Assembly: GCA_019114645.1 (NCBI GenBank)
Contig: DXFC01000118.1
Coordinates: 1-14,024, forward strand
Origin: Candidatus Halomonas stercoripullorum
Lineage (GTDB): Bacteria > Pseudomonadota > Gammaproteobacteria > Pseudomonadales > Halomonadaceae
Direction: 5' to 3'
DNA length: 14,024 nt
Part shown: positions 1-6,792 of the stretch, piece after piece
Layout: the number at the start of each line of letters is the position of its first letter
How positions within the stretch are numbered: the stretch's first letter is position 1
The notes under the pieces: model-generated
What the model saw: only the letters and a program-made list of their open reading frames with translations
Databases searched by the model: none
Told to the model about the DNA's origin: nothing
Translations under genes and position numbers: made by a program

Positions 1-1
1 C

Positions 2-166
2 GATATCTGGCTGCACCGCCCCGAGGGCGCGACGAAAAAGGTGCATAGCAAGAGAGCTGGCCTGACACAGCCGCTGGCGCATCCGCCACCGGGTGCCAAG
101 GGTGACCCCGGTGGTCTCGAGCTGGCCGATGACGGCGGGGACGGCAGCGGCGATGGGGGGCGTTAA
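2..166 (+). CDS. 3' end of an unrecognised gene (partial, start outside window)
   Basis: An open frame runs from the window edge to a TAA at 164-166 and encodes the last 54 residues of a protein whose start lies outside the window. The visible part has a basic stretch near residues 12-18 (KKVHSKR), then a proline-rich piece, then an acidic glycine-rich tail of alternating D, G and S ending in GDGGR. There is no hydrophobic segment and no motif I recognise, so I assign no function. The stop lies 18 nt before the stop of the convergent tlyA gene, which is normal packing for two convergent genes and is the main reason to believe the frame. A tail of this composition usually means a disordered C-terminus. 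The frame could be chance, since 54 codons without a stop is not rare in GC-rich DNA. Confidence 0.45.
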   Translation, partial: DIWLHRPEGATKKVHSKRAGLTQPLAHPPPGAKGDPGGLELADDGGDGSGDGGR

Positions 167-184
167 ACGTCGCGGCTTTCGTGG

Positions 185-949
185 CTAGCCCTTTACCGCA
201 TAAAGCAGAAATTCCCGGTTGCCGTCGCCGCCGGTGATGGGGCTCTCTTGCCAGTGCTGAATCACGATTCCGAGCGAGTCACAGCATTGGCGTAAGCGAG
301 TCTCCACGTTGAGGTAGTGATGTGGATCGGTGACGATGCCACGTGCATTCACACCGCCCGGACCAATCTCGAACTGCGGCTTGACCAGACTTAGCAGTTT
401 TCCGCCAGGGTGCAGCAGAGTTGCGATTTCCGGCAGGATCAAGGTTTGTGAAATGAACGCGACATCCATCACGGCCAGTTCGGGAGCCTTGACCCCCTGG
501 GCTGATAGTGCCTCATGCACACGAGGGTCAGTCGCCATACTGCGGGCGTTGAGGCCCTCCAGGCAGGTCACGCGAGGATCGCTGCGTAACTCGGGATCGA
601 GCTGATCGTGGCCCACTTCGATACCTATCACATGGCGGGCGTCATGGGCCAGGGCGCAGTCGGTAAAGCCGCCCGTGGACTGGCCTACATCAAGCACCAC
701 CTGGTCGCTCAGTTCGAGGCCCAGCACGCTTATCAGTGCTTCCAGCTTCAAGCCCGCCCGTGAGACATAACGCTCTTCAGGGTCGTCGGCGACCAAAAGA
801 CGGGTTGCCTCCGGCAGCTTTTCTCCCGGCTTCTTCAGTAGGCGGCCCGTGTCGGCCAGACTGATCCGGCCATGGCGAATCAGCCGTTGCGCCCGGGTGC
901 GCGAGCGCACCAGGCCTTGGGTGACGAGCAACTGATCAAGGCGCAACAT
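185..949 (-). CDS. tlyA: TlyA family 23S/16S rRNA (cytidine-2'-O)-methyltransferase
   Basis: This is a predicted S-adenosylmethionine-dependent enzyme that adds a 2'-O-methyl group to cytidine in rRNA. TlyA proteins modify 23S C1920, and some also modify 16S C1409. The 254 residues begin with an S4 RNA-binding domain (about 2-60, RLDQLLVTQGLVRSRTRAQ). A linker and a FtsJ-like Rossmann methyltransferase domain follow. The SAM-binding loop is DVGQSTGGFTD (87-97). The K-D-K-E set expected of this fold can be placed at K68 (SRAGLK), D162 (MDVAF), K190 (LVKPQFE) and E246 (REFLLY). The chosen ATG has GGAG seven bases upstream. The older name hemolysin A is misleading, as the family is an rRNA modifier. 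The gene stands alone, back to back with ffs. A CATAAT box at 979-984 (minus) could be its -10, but I found no convincing -35. Family assignment is secure; the exact target nucleotides are inferred. Confidence 0.93.
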   Translation of the reverse strand: MLRLDQLLVTQGLVRSRTRAQRLIRHGRISLADTGRLLKKPGEKLPEATRLLVADDPEERYVSRAGLKLEALISVLGLELSDQVVLDVGQSTGGFTDCALAHDARHVIGIEVGHDQLDPELRSDPRVTCLEGLNARSMATDPRVHEALSAQGVKAPELAVMDVAFISQTLILPEIATLLHPGGKLLSLVKPQFEIGPGGVNARGIVTDPHHYLNVETRLRQCCDSLGIVIQHWQESPITGGDGNREFLLYAVKG

Positions 950-1031
950 TGGGAGGCTCCGGCAAGTGGCGGGCGGGCATTATGGCATAAGCAAAGGACG
1001 ATTCGCCTGGCGTTGTCAGGGGTGATTGTCC

Positions 1032-1060
1032 TTGCTGCCGGGCAGTGTGATTGATATAGT
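1032..1060 (+). promoter_or_regulatory. Probable sigma70 promoter of ffs
   Basis: The boxes are TTGCTG (1032-1037), a 17-nt spacer and TATAGT (1055-1060), followed by a GC-rich stretch (ACTCGCCGC) of the sort often found at stable-RNA promoters. Transcription would begin near 1067 and leave a leader of about 56 nt before the mature 4.5S RNA. A weaker alternative is TTGATG (1081-1086) with TATTCA (1105-1110), 18-nt spacer, which would start almost at the mature 5' end. Confidence 0.6.
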
Positions 1061-1122
1061 ACTCGCCGCTCGGCAAGTCATTGATGTGCTGGGCTCGATA
1101 CCTGTATTCAGGCATCGCTCGT

Positions 1123-1232
1123 GGTGGCCCCGTCGGTCCTTCCGCAACGCTAAACCGCAAACCCCGCCAGGCCCGGAAGGGAGCAACGGTAGTGGTGGCC
1201 GCGTGTGCCGGGATGTGGCTGTCGGGGCCGCC
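1123..1232 (+). ncRNA. ffs: Signal recognition particle 4.5S RNA
   Basis: This is the RNA core of the bacterial signal recognition particle. It binds Ffh and helps deliver ribosomes making membrane proteins to FtsY. The most conserved part is the Ffh-binding tip, CAGGCCCGGAAGGGAGCA at 1168-1185. It carries the GGAA tetraloop (1175-1178) closed by CCC/GGG and flanked by the symmetric and asymmetric internal loops of domain IV. The 3' segment GTGTGCCGGGATG matches the corresponding arm of the E. coli RNA. The two ends pair over ten bases (1123-1132 with 1223-1232, one G-U pair), which sets the limits and gives about 110 nt, close to the 114 nt of E. coli. It lies upstream of the dnaX-ybaB-recR region, an arrangement I also associate with pseudomonads. 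Ends are good to within a few bases. Confidence 0.95.
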
Positions 1233-1239
1233 TCCATTT

Positions 1240-1259
1240 CAGGCGTCCTGTTTTCTCTT
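1240..1259 (+). terminator. Possible weak terminator of ffs
   Basis: CAGG-CGT-CCTG (1240-1250) can form a 4-bp hairpin followed directly by TTTTCTCTT. The U-rich tail is good but the stem is short, so termination may be partial, or may depend on the longer inverted repeat that follows at 1261-1298. Confidence 0.4.
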
Positions 1260-1260
1260 C

Positions 1261-1298
1261 AGGTCCTCTAGTTGGGTGGTGGTCGCGCAACTAGACCT
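1261..1298 (+). repeat. Inverted repeat between ffs and the small gene
   Basis: AGGT-CCT-CTAGTTG (1261-1274) pairs with CAACTAGACCT (1288-1298) over 11 bases with a 3-nt bulge and a 13-nt loop. There is no U-tract after it. Its right arm touches the -35 box of the probable promoter of the next gene, so it could be a second ffs terminator, a processing stem or a repressor site. Confidence 0.55.
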
Positions 1299-1326
1299 TG
1301 GTATATGTCGACTTTGGTGTTAATAT
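1298..1326 (+). promoter_or_regulatory. Probable sigma70 promoter of the small gene at 1364
   Basis: TTGGTA (1298-1303) is separated by 17 nt from TAATAT (1321-1326). Transcription would start near 1333, leaving about 30 nt of leader before the ATG at 1364. The -35 box overlaps the last base of the inverted repeat at 1261-1298. Confidence 0.5.
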
Positions 1327-1363
1327 TCGTGGCAGTTAATTTGTTGCGAAGAGGATGCGCATC

Positions 1364-1666
1364 ATGCAGACCGACACCATGTCCAACTCCGTTCAACGCA
1401 GTTTGCGTCAGTGCCTGTCGAATGCCGCTTCTCTGCTCTATCAGCACGGCCATGTGCTGGAAACCGTCAGCGTACCGTTTCGTGGTCTCGACAGCCAAGC
1501 TCTGCGCCAGTTGAGCGAGCGCTCCCAGGAGTGGCTCACTTGCCAGCGCGTGCTGGAGAGCAGCGAGGCGGCAACCTACAACGAACAGGGCCGCTTTGTG
1601 CTGTCAACCATGGGGCGTGAGTTGCTGTTCGATATGTTCGGTGAGGGTGCGGCAGACTACGCCTGA
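1364..1666 (+). CDS. Small hypothetical protein (100 aa)
   Basis: I do not recognise this protein. It has 100 residues, is soluble in appearance, and has no signal peptide, membrane segment or known catalytic motif. The centre (residues 40-70) is rich in Q, S, E and L and probably helical. The end (GRFVLSTMGRELLFDMFGEGAADYA) is acidic. Two cysteines (C17, C60) are too far apart to suggest a metal knuckle. The frame is also open from an ATG at 1355, but GAGG at 1351-1354 directly abuts that codon and lies nine bases before the ATG at 1364, so the later start is preferred. It has its own promoter-like boxes and ends before a strong hairpin, so it looks like a real single-gene unit between ffs and dnaX. 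It may be a lineage-specific protein. Confidence 0.75.
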   Translation: MQTDTMSNSVQRSLRQCLSNAASLLYQHGHVLETVSVPFRGLDSQALRQLSERSQEWLTCQRVLESSEAATYNEQGRFVLSTMGRELLFDMFGEGAADYA

Positions 1667-1704
1667 GCTTGAACATAAGTGCTGAAGTCGAGCACGAGAA
1701 TCCG

Positions 1705-1732
1705 ATACGGGGAGGCTTTCGCCTCCCCGTAT
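1705..1732. terminator. Strong perfect hairpin, probable terminator between the small gene and dnaX
   Basis: ATACGGGGAGGC (1705-1716), loop TTTC, then GCCTCCCCGTAT (1721-1732) form a perfect 12-bp stem. The downstream side is GCGTTTGG, with only a weak run of U, and the opposite strand has no U-tract either. It sits 38 nt after the stop of the small gene and just before the dnaX promoter boxes, so terminator or insulator is the likely role. Confidence 0.6.
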
Positions 1733-1736
1733 GCGT

Positions 1737-1765
1737 TTGGCGGCATGGCCGTCAGCCGGTAGAAT
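1737..1765 (+). promoter_or_regulatory. Probable sigma70 promoter of dnaX-ybaB-recR
   Basis: TTGGCG (1737-1742), a 17-nt spacer and TAGAAT (1760-1765) lie right after the hairpin at 1705-1732 and about 57 nt before the dnaX ATG. Position and spacing suit a promoter for the three-gene operon. Confidence 0.45.
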
Positions 1766-1822
1766 GAAGCATTGACTCCACTGGCTGCCCCGCCGGTCAC
1801 GCTGCAAGGATATCGTGCTGCA

Positions 1823-3805
1823 ATGAGCTATCAGGTTCTGGCCCGCAAGTGGCGCCCGCGCAACTTCCATGAATTGGTCGGTCAGGAGCACGTTCAGCGT
1901 GCCCTGGTCAACGCCCTTGATCAGGGGCGTCTGCATCATGCCTACCTTTTTACCGGCACCCGTGGCGTGGGGAAAACCACGCTGGCACGAATTCTGGCCA
2001 AGTGCCTCAACTGTACCGCCAAGAGCGAAGGAAGCGACGGCGTGACTTCTACGCCTTGTGGTGAGTGCAACAGCTGTTGTGCCATTGACGAGGGGCGTTT
2101 CGTCGACTTGATTGAAGTCGATGCCGCTTCGCGCACCAAGGTGGAAGACACCCGCGAGCTGCTCGACAACGTGCAGTACGCACCCACTCAGGGGCGCTAC
2201 AAGGTGTACCTCATTGACGAAGTACACATGCTTTCCACCAGCAGTTTCAATGCGCTGCTCAAGACGCTGGAAGAGCCTCCGCCCCACGTCAAGTTTCTGC
2301 TGGCCACCACCGACCCGCAAAAACTTCCGGCCACGGTGCTGTCGCGCTGCCTGCAGTTTACCCTCAAGGCGATGCCGCCCGAGCCCATCGTGAGGCATCT
2401 GGCCAAGGTGCTTGAAGCCGAAGGCGTTGACTTCGAGGAGAGTGCTCTGTGGCTGTTGGGGCGTGCCGCCGATGGCTCCATGCGTGATGCCATGAGCCTG
2501 ACGGATCAAGCCATTGCCTTTGGTCAGGGCCGGGTTCAGCAAGTGGATGTTGCGGCGATGCTGGGCACCCTGGATCAGCGTTATATCGTCGCGCTGGTCG
2601 AGGCGCTGGCTGAGGTCGACGCTGCCCGCCTGCTGGCTGAAGTCGCTCAACTTGCCGAGCGGAGTCCTGATTTCGCTGCGGTACTCGATGACATGACGGC
2701 ACTGTTGCATCGCTTGGCGGTGGCCCAGATGGTGCCGGATGCGGTAGATAACAGCCATGGCGACCGCGATGCAGTGCTGGCGCTGGCATCGCGCTTCACC
2801 GCTGAGGATATCCAGCTCTATTACCAGATCGGGGTCCAGGGGCGGGGGGATATGGCCCACGCGCCGGATCTGCGTACCGCCCTGGAAATGACTCTGCTGC
2901 GAATGCTGGCTTTCCGCCCCCAAGGCGTACCACAGCCGGCGAGAACGCCACTGCCGTTACGGGGAAACGCTGAGGCACCACCAGCGGCCTCTCCCGGCGA
3001 GGTGGGTGAGCCGCCGCTACCCTCCCAACGTGAAGAGAGCCCACAGGCTGACGCGGAAGATGAATCCCCGCCACAGCAAGGCGCTTCCGCAGCAGAGCCG
3101 GAATCTGTGCAGGATGTGCCGTCGCTTCCGGCTGAGGCTGAGCCGATTGCCGAGTCGCTCCCACCCTGGGAGGAGGTCCCTGTGGAGTCGGAATCGATAT
3201 CCGCACCGGAACCTGTACCCGCACCTGAGCCAGCATCGGCACCAACATTACACCCAGCCGCCGCAGCACCAGCGGAGGAACTTGCGGAGGTGAAGCATGC
3301 GGAAGTGCCTGGGTTAGCCACAGACTCCACGAGTGTGGTGGATTCGGGGATGGAAGAGACCGCAAATAGCACGCCGTTTAGTCATGAGCGCTGGCTAGCC
3401 AGCTTCGATGCGCTGGGCCTTGGGGGGCTGACACGCAACCTTGCCGCCCACTGTATGGTCGAAGCTGATGATGGGGAGCGTCTCACCCTGCGGCTGGAAC
3501 CCTCCCAGCAAGCCATGAATGCTGAAATTCACGTGCGTCGCGTGCAGGATGCCCTGGCTAGTATCGGCGTTTCACGCCAGGTGTCTATCGAGCCGGGCCC
3601 GCTGCCCGAGACGCTGGAAACACCCCGCCAACAGTCGGAGCGGATTGCCGCCGAGCGGCATGCCCAGGCGGTGGCGGCGCTCAAGAGCGACCCGCATATT
3701 CAACAATTGCAGGAAGCCTTCGGTGCGCGCCTGCTGGAGGCGACGGTCAAGCCAAGGGAAGCTGAAACTACTGTCAAGCCGCTGGATGCGACTCCCGGGG
3801 CTTGA
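1823..3805 (+). CDS. dnaX: DNA polymerase III clamp-loader subunit tau (DnaX)
   Basis: This is the ATPase subunit of the replicative clamp loader, which opens and loads the beta clamp and links the polymerase to the helicase. The start [12 protein letters not shown] is the usual family start; AAGGA at 1806-1810 is a rather distant ribosome site. The 660 residues compare with 643 in E. coli. Visible motifs are Walker A GTRGVGKT (45-52), four zinc-ligand cysteines C64, C79, C82 and C85, Walker B IDEVHM (131-136), sensor 1 ATTDPQK (161-167), the arginine-finger motif SRC (174-176) and sensor 2 GSMRDA (218-223). A proline- and glutamate-rich linker covers about 368-515. The tau-specific C-terminal domain (about 519-645) should bind the polymerase alpha subunit. 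The spacing from C64 to C79 is about six residues longer than in E. coli. I found no A-AAA-AAG heptamer for making the short gamma form. Confidence 0.97.
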   Translation: MSYQVLARKWRPRNFHELVGQEHVQRALVNALDQGRLHHAYLFTGTRGVGKTTLARILAKCLNCTAKSEGSDGVTSTPCGECNSCCAIDEGRFVDLIEVDAASRTKVEDTRELLDNVQYAPTQGRYKVYLIDEVHMLSTSSFNALLKTLEEPPPHVKFLLATTDPQKLPATVLSRCLQFTLKAMPPEPIVRHLAKVLEAEGVDFEESALWLLGRAADGSMRDAMSLTDQAIAFGQGRVQQVDVAAMLGTLDQRYIVALVEALAEVDAARLLAEVAQLAERSPDFAAVLDDMTALLHRLAVAQMVPDAVDNSHGDRDAVLALASRFTAEDIQLYYQIGVQGRGDMAHAPDLRTALEMTLLRMLAFRPQGVPQPARTPLPLRGNAEAPPAASPGEVGEPPLPSQREESPQADAEDESPPQQGASAAEPESVQDVPSLPAEAEPIAESLPPWEEVPVESESISAPEPVPAPEPASAPTLHPAAAAPAEELAEVKHAEVPGLATDSTSVVDSGMEETANSTPFSHERWLASFDALGLGGLTRNLAAHCMVEADDGERLTLRLEPSQQAMNAEIHVRRVQDALASIGVSRQVSIEPGPLPETLETPRQQSERIAAERHAQAVAALKSDPHIQQLQEAFGARLLEATVKPREAETTVKPLDATPGA

Positions 3806-3845
3806 AGACAAAGCACTTAATTTTGCCAAGCAAGAGGAAAAGGTC

Positions 3846-4166
3846 ATGAAAGGAATGGGTAACCTGATGAAGCAGGCCCAGGAAATGCAGCAGAAAATGC
3901 AGCGCGTGCAAGAGGAGGTCGCCCGTGCTGAAGTGCAGGGTGAGGCAGGTGCCGGCATGGTCAAGGTGACCATGAACGGGCGTCACGATGTCAGCCGCGT
4001 CGAGATTGATCCCAGCGTGATGGAAGAGGATAAAGAGCTGCTTGAGGATCTGCTGGCAGCAGCGGTCAACGATGCGGTGCGTAAGGTCGAGGCCAGCTCA
4101 CGGGCCAAGATGGAAGAAGCTACGGCGGGACTGAATCTGCCGCCCGGCTTCAAAATGCCTTTCTGA
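3846..4166 (+). CDS. ybaB: YbaB/EbfC family nucleoid-associated protein
   Basis: This small DNA-binding protein forms a tweezer-like dimer and coats the nucleoid in studied members. It has 106 residues against 109 in E. coli. The N-terminus (about 1-30, [20 protein letters not shown]) is a long, heptad-like helix. The middle ([19 protein letters not shown], about 37-55) matches the conserved beta-sheet, and the end [10 protein letters not shown] is the hallmark tail. An in-frame extension reaches back into dnaX, but the ATG at 3846 has a purine-rich site (AGGAAAAGG) just before it and gives the family length. It lies 40 nt after dnaX and 1 nt before recR, the common dnaX-ybaB-recR arrangement, so it is almost surely cotranscribed. 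Confidence 0.96.
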   Translation: MKGMGNLMKQAQEMQQKMQRVQEEVARAEVQGEAGAGMVKVTMNGRHDVSRVEIDPSVMEEDKELLEDLLAAAVNDAVRKVEASSRAKMEEATAGLNLPPGFKMPF

Positions 4167-4167
4167 T

Positions 4168-4773
4168 ATGAGTTTTTCTCCCCTGGTTGAGCGACTGATG
4201 GAGTCGCTCCGGGTATTACCGGGCGTGGGTCCGAAAACGGCACAGCGCATGGCGATGCATCTGCTTGAGCGTGATCGGGACGGTGGTCAACGTCTGGCTG
4301 CGGTGCTCCAACAAGCCCTGCTGGAGGTCGGTTATTGTCGGCGCTGCCGTACCCTCACCGAGGAGGAGCTGTGTCAGCTGTGCCTCAGTGGCCGGCGCGA
4401 CGATGCTCTGCTGTGTGTGGTAGAGTCGCCGGCCGATCAGCTCGCCATCGAGGAAGCGGGTGGTTACCGGGGGCGCTATTTCGTCCTGCACGGGCATCTT
4501 TCGCCGCTGGATGGTATCGGTCCTGAAGATTTGGGTCTCGAACAGCTTGATGCCCGGATCGCCGAAGGTGGTATCGAGGAGGTGGTTCTGGCCACCAATC
4601 CCACTGTTGAGGGCGAAGCCACCGCGCACTACATCGCAGCTCAGTTGGCGCCCCATGGCGTGACATTGTCACGCCTGGCCTATGGTGTGCCCATGGGGGG
4701 GGAACTCGAGTATGTCGATGGCGGCACGCTTAGCCGCGCATTTAATGGGCGCTTGCCGTTTCGTGGTGACTGA
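4168..4773 (+). CDS. recR: Recombination mediator protein RecR
   Basis: RecR works with RecO and RecF to load RecA on single-stranded gaps coated by SSB. The 201 residues equal the E. coli length. The order is a helix-hairpin-helix ([13 protein letters not shown], about 17-29), a zinc finger with C57, C60, C69 and C72, then a TOPRIM domain (about 80-175, starting [16 protein letters not shown]) containing the acidic [12 protein letters not shown] segment. The C-terminus has the family's [19 protein letters not shown] stretch. The ATG is one base after the ybaB stop and has no clear ribosome site of its own, so translational coupling to ybaB is likely. All expected residues are present and I see nothing unusual. 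Confidence 0.97.
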   Translation: MSFSPLVERLMESLRVLPGVGPKTAQRMAMHLLERDRDGGQRLAAVLQQALLEVGYCRRCRTLTEEELCQLCLSGRRDDALLCVVESPADQLAIEEAGGYRGRYFVLHGHLSPLDGIGPEDLGLEQLDARIAEGGIEEVVLATNPTVEGEATAHYIAAQLAPHGVTLSRLAYGVPMGGELEYVDGGTLSRAFNGRLPFRGD

Positions 4774-4793
4774 GGCTGTGTCCTTATTATTAA
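4766..4793 (+). promoter_or_regulatory. Possible weak promoter before rnd
   Basis: GTGACT (4766-4771) with a 16-nt spacer and TATTAA (4788-4793) lie at the recR/rnd junction, in an AT-rich run (TTATTATTAATT) that stands out from its surroundings. Each box has four of six consensus bases. Read-through from recR is equally possible. Confidence 0.3.
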
Positions 4794-4809
4794 TTCGCTG
4801 GATGCGTGA

Positions 4810-5940
4810 ATGACCCTGACCCCTGAAGTTCGTTGGATTGCAACACCTGAAGCGCTTGATGCCGCCTGTCATGAGGTCGCTCATGCTGATGTGATCGCCC
4901 TGGATACCGAGTTTTACCGAGAGAAGACGTTTCACCCGGTACCGGCATTGATCCAGTTTTCCGCGGGTGGGCCGGCATGGCTGATCGATGCCCAGGCGGT
5001 CGAGTGTACGCAGCGTTTCCGCCAGCTTCTCAGTGCAGGACCATTGAAGCTGATGCATGCCAGCAGCGAGGATCTTGAAGTCCTGGCGCTATGGGCAGGT
5101 GTCACGGTTGCGCCATTGGTGGATACTCAAGTGGCCCAGGGGCTGCTGGGCGAGGACCCGGCAATAGGCTATCAACGTCTGGTTGAGCACTGGACCGGGC
5201 AGAATCTGCCCAAGGATGAAACACGTTCCGATTGGCTGCAGCGCCCCCTGAGCGACGCCCAGTGCCTGTATGCCGCGCTGGATGTGGTTTATCTGGTGCA
5301 GGTGTGGGAGTGTCAGCGCGAAGCGCTTGAGCGACTGGGGCGAAGTGAGTGGCTCGAAGCTGATTGCGCTGAGTTGGTGGCCCAGGCCCAGCGTAGCAGC
5401 GCGACAGATGCCAAATGGTATCGTCGTCACCGCCAGCTGTGGCGGCTTTCGCCGCGCCAGATCGAAGCATACCGACTATTGACCACATGGCGTGAAAGCG
5501 AAGCCAGGCGGCGCAACCTGCCGCGTGGCTGGCTGGTGAATGACCGGGTGCTTTATGGTGTTGCCGAGCGCATGCCGGAGAACCGCCACCAGCTGGCTGA
5601 AGTGGATGACATCAAGCCGGGCTTGATCAAGCGCGACGGAGAGACCCTGCTGAAGTGGGTCAAGCAAGCACAGCAGTGCCAGGAGCAGCAGCTGCCGGCA
5701 GCATTGCCTTCGCCGTTGAGCGGAGAGTACAAGCGACGCATGAAGGTTCTCAAGCAGGTGGTTAACCAGCAGGCCGAACAACTGGGATTGGCACCTGAGG
5801 TGCTGGCTCGCCGTCGCGATCTGGAGGCCATGGTAGGAGCGCACTTGACGGGGCAGGCATTGCCGCTGCCCAAGGGGTGGCGTGGTGAGTTGCTGGCGGT
5901 TTCCCTACAGCAGGCGCTGGCAGAGGTGGAGGCGGCATGA
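4810..5940 (+). CDS. rnd: Ribonuclease D
   Basis: This is a 3'-5' exoribonuclease of the DEDDy family that trims tRNA precursors and other structured RNAs using two metal ions. The 376 residues match the E. coli enzyme (375). The three exonuclease motifs are complete: Exo I LDTEF (D32, E34), Exo [13 protein letters not shown] (D88) and Exo [12 protein letters not shown] (Y154, D158), the tyrosine marking the DEDDy subgroup. An HRDC domain follows at about 212-290 ([16 protein letters not shown]), with a second helical domain to the end, both thought to help RNA binding. The start codon has only a weak ribosome site (GGATG), but the N-terminal length fits the family. It overlaps ycgL by 4 nt (ATGA), so the two are translationally coupled. 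Confidence 0.96.
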   Translation: MTLTPEVRWIATPEALDAACHEVAHADVIALDTEFYREKTFHPVPALIQFSAGGPAWLIDAQAVECTQRFRQLLSAGPLKLMHASSEDLEVLALWAGVTVAPLVDTQVAQGLLGEDPAIGYQRLVEHWTGQNLPKDETRSDWLQRPLSDAQCLYAALDVVYLVQVWECQREALERLGRSEWLEADCAELVAQAQRSSATDAKWYRRHRQLWRLSPRQIEAYRLLTTWRESEARRRNLPRGWLVNDRVLYGVAERMPENRHQLAEVDDIKPGLIKRDGETLLKWVKQAQQCQEQQLPAALPSPLSGEYKRRMKVLKQVVNQQAEQLGLAPEVLARRRDLEAMVGAHLTGQALPLPKGWRGELLAVSLQQALAEVEAA

Positions 5941-6248
5941 CGGACGATCGAATGCAGGGTGACAAGCTGCTGTGTGAGGTTTTCAAGAGTTCACGCAAGG
6001 ACGAGATGTACCTTTATGTCGACAAGCGTGATGGATTGGCGGAGGTTCCGCCAGCCTTGCTTGAGCGCTTCGGCAAACCGATTTCGGTCATGACGCTGAT
6101 TCTGACTCCCCAAAGGTCGCTGGGGCGCGCCAAGGTGGGCGATGTCATGGCCGCTATTCGTGAGCAGGGGTTTTATCTGCAGCTGCCGCCGGCCAAGGAG
6201 GAGTACCTGCTCGACCTGTACCGGACACCCACGGAAGCGCGTTATTGA
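5937..6248 (+). CDS. ycgL: YcgL domain-containing protein
   Basis: This is a 103-residue member of the YcgL family, a small conserved gammaproteobacterial fold of unresolved biochemical role. Recognisable pieces are the N-terminal strand [18 protein letters not shown] (about 11-28), the central [17 protein letters not shown] (about 44-60) and the end [19 protein letters not shown] (about 78-96). No catalytic residues stand out and there is no membrane segment. An alternative start at M6 is possible, but the ATG overlapping the rnd stop (ATGA, 5937-5940) is the natural coupled start. Its coupling to rnd suggests a link with RNA metabolism, which is inference from position only. Confidence 0.92.
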   Translation: MTDDRMQGDKLLCEVFKSSRKDEMYLYVDKRDGLAEVPPALLERFGKPISVMTLILTPQRSLGRAKVGDVMAAIREQGFYLQLPPAKEEYLLDLYRTPTEARY

Positions 6249-6342
6249 CCTGTTTATCGTGCCGCCGCCGTACGCAGCTCGTTTACACTGCCCGATACCG
6301 CATACATCTCGTTAACCGTGCCGACTGCTGCGAGGAGAGATC

Positions 6343-6792
6343 ATGAGAGAGCGGTTCTGGGAGCGCTTTGCCCTCGAAGAGCTGACGGCTGCCGAGTGGG
6401 AGGCGCTGTGCGATGGTTGTGGCCAGTGCTGTCTGCTCAAGTTTCTGGATGATGACAGTGGCGATCTCGCCGTGCTTGGAGTCGCTTGCGAGCTACTCGA
6501 TATCCACAGCTGCCGCTGCAGCGATTACACCAATCGTCAGGCGCGAGTGCCTGATTGTGAGCGGTTAACCCCGGAGCGTATCGCCGAATTCCACTGGCTG
6601 CCGAAGTCGTGTGCCTATCGGCGCATTGCGGAGGGGCGCAAGCTGGCCGGCTGGCACCCCCTGCTGTCGGGCGATCCCGAGCGCGTTCACCGCAAAGGTA
6701 TCAGTGTGCGCAGCTTTGCCATTTCCGAGCGGGAGGTGGCCGAGGACCAACTCGATGAACACATTATCGCCATCCTCCCGATCAAGAGCTAA
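6343..6792 (+). CDS. ycgN: YcgN family CxxCxxCC cysteine-cluster protein
   Basis: This 149-residue protein belongs to the YcgN/UPF0260 group of the CxxCxxCC (YkgJ-like) superfamily, thought to bind zinc or iron. The signature is C23-D-G-C26-G-Q-C29-C30. Further cysteines at C49, C57, C59, C72 and C90 fit a multi-cysteine metal site. LLKFLDDD and the DYTNRQARVPDC segment are typical of the subfamily. GAGGAGAG just upstream is a clear ribosome site for the ATG at 6343. E. coli also has ycgN near ycgL, so the 94-nt gap from ycgL keeps a known neighbourhood. I saw no convincing promoter in the gap: TTTACA at 6282-6287 lacks a well-spaced -10. The 3' end overlaps the convergent peptidase gene by 11 bp. 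The metal bound and the function are unknown. Confidence 0.92.
   Translation: MRERFWERFALEELTAAEWEALCDGCGQCCLLKFLDDDSGDLAVLGVACELLDIHSCRCSDYTNRQARVPDCERLTPERIAEFHWLPKSCAYRRIAEGRKLAGWHPLLSGDPERVHRKGISVRSFAISEREVAEDQLDEHIIAILPIKS

Noticed and set aside
1016..1323. Several overlapping short frames on both strands across ffs
   Set aside because: They cover the SRP RNA and its flanks, have no ribosome sites and reflect absence of stops only.
2318..2324. CAAAAAC run in dnaX as a possible frameshift site
   Set aside because: The zero-frame codons are CAA-AAA-CTT, not an X-XXY-YYZ heptamer, and the place is in the conserved ATPase sensor region rather than near the end of domain III.
1604..2923. 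A 439-codon open frame on the minus strand across the 5' half of dnaX
   Set aside because: It lies fully antisense to a certain gene, has no family motif, is H/Q/R-rich in the way of shadow frames in GC-rich genes, and has no sensible start region.
2796..3372. Two overlapping minus-strand frames and a plus-strand frame across the dnaX linker
   Set aside because: They mirror the proline/glutamate-rich codons of the linker; the S/G/A- or P/R-rich translations are typical of composition-driven frames.
6249..6342. Promoter for ycgN in the 94-nt gap (TTTACA at 6282)
   Set aside because: The nearest -10-like boxes give spacers of 13-15 nt, so it was not listed as a feature.
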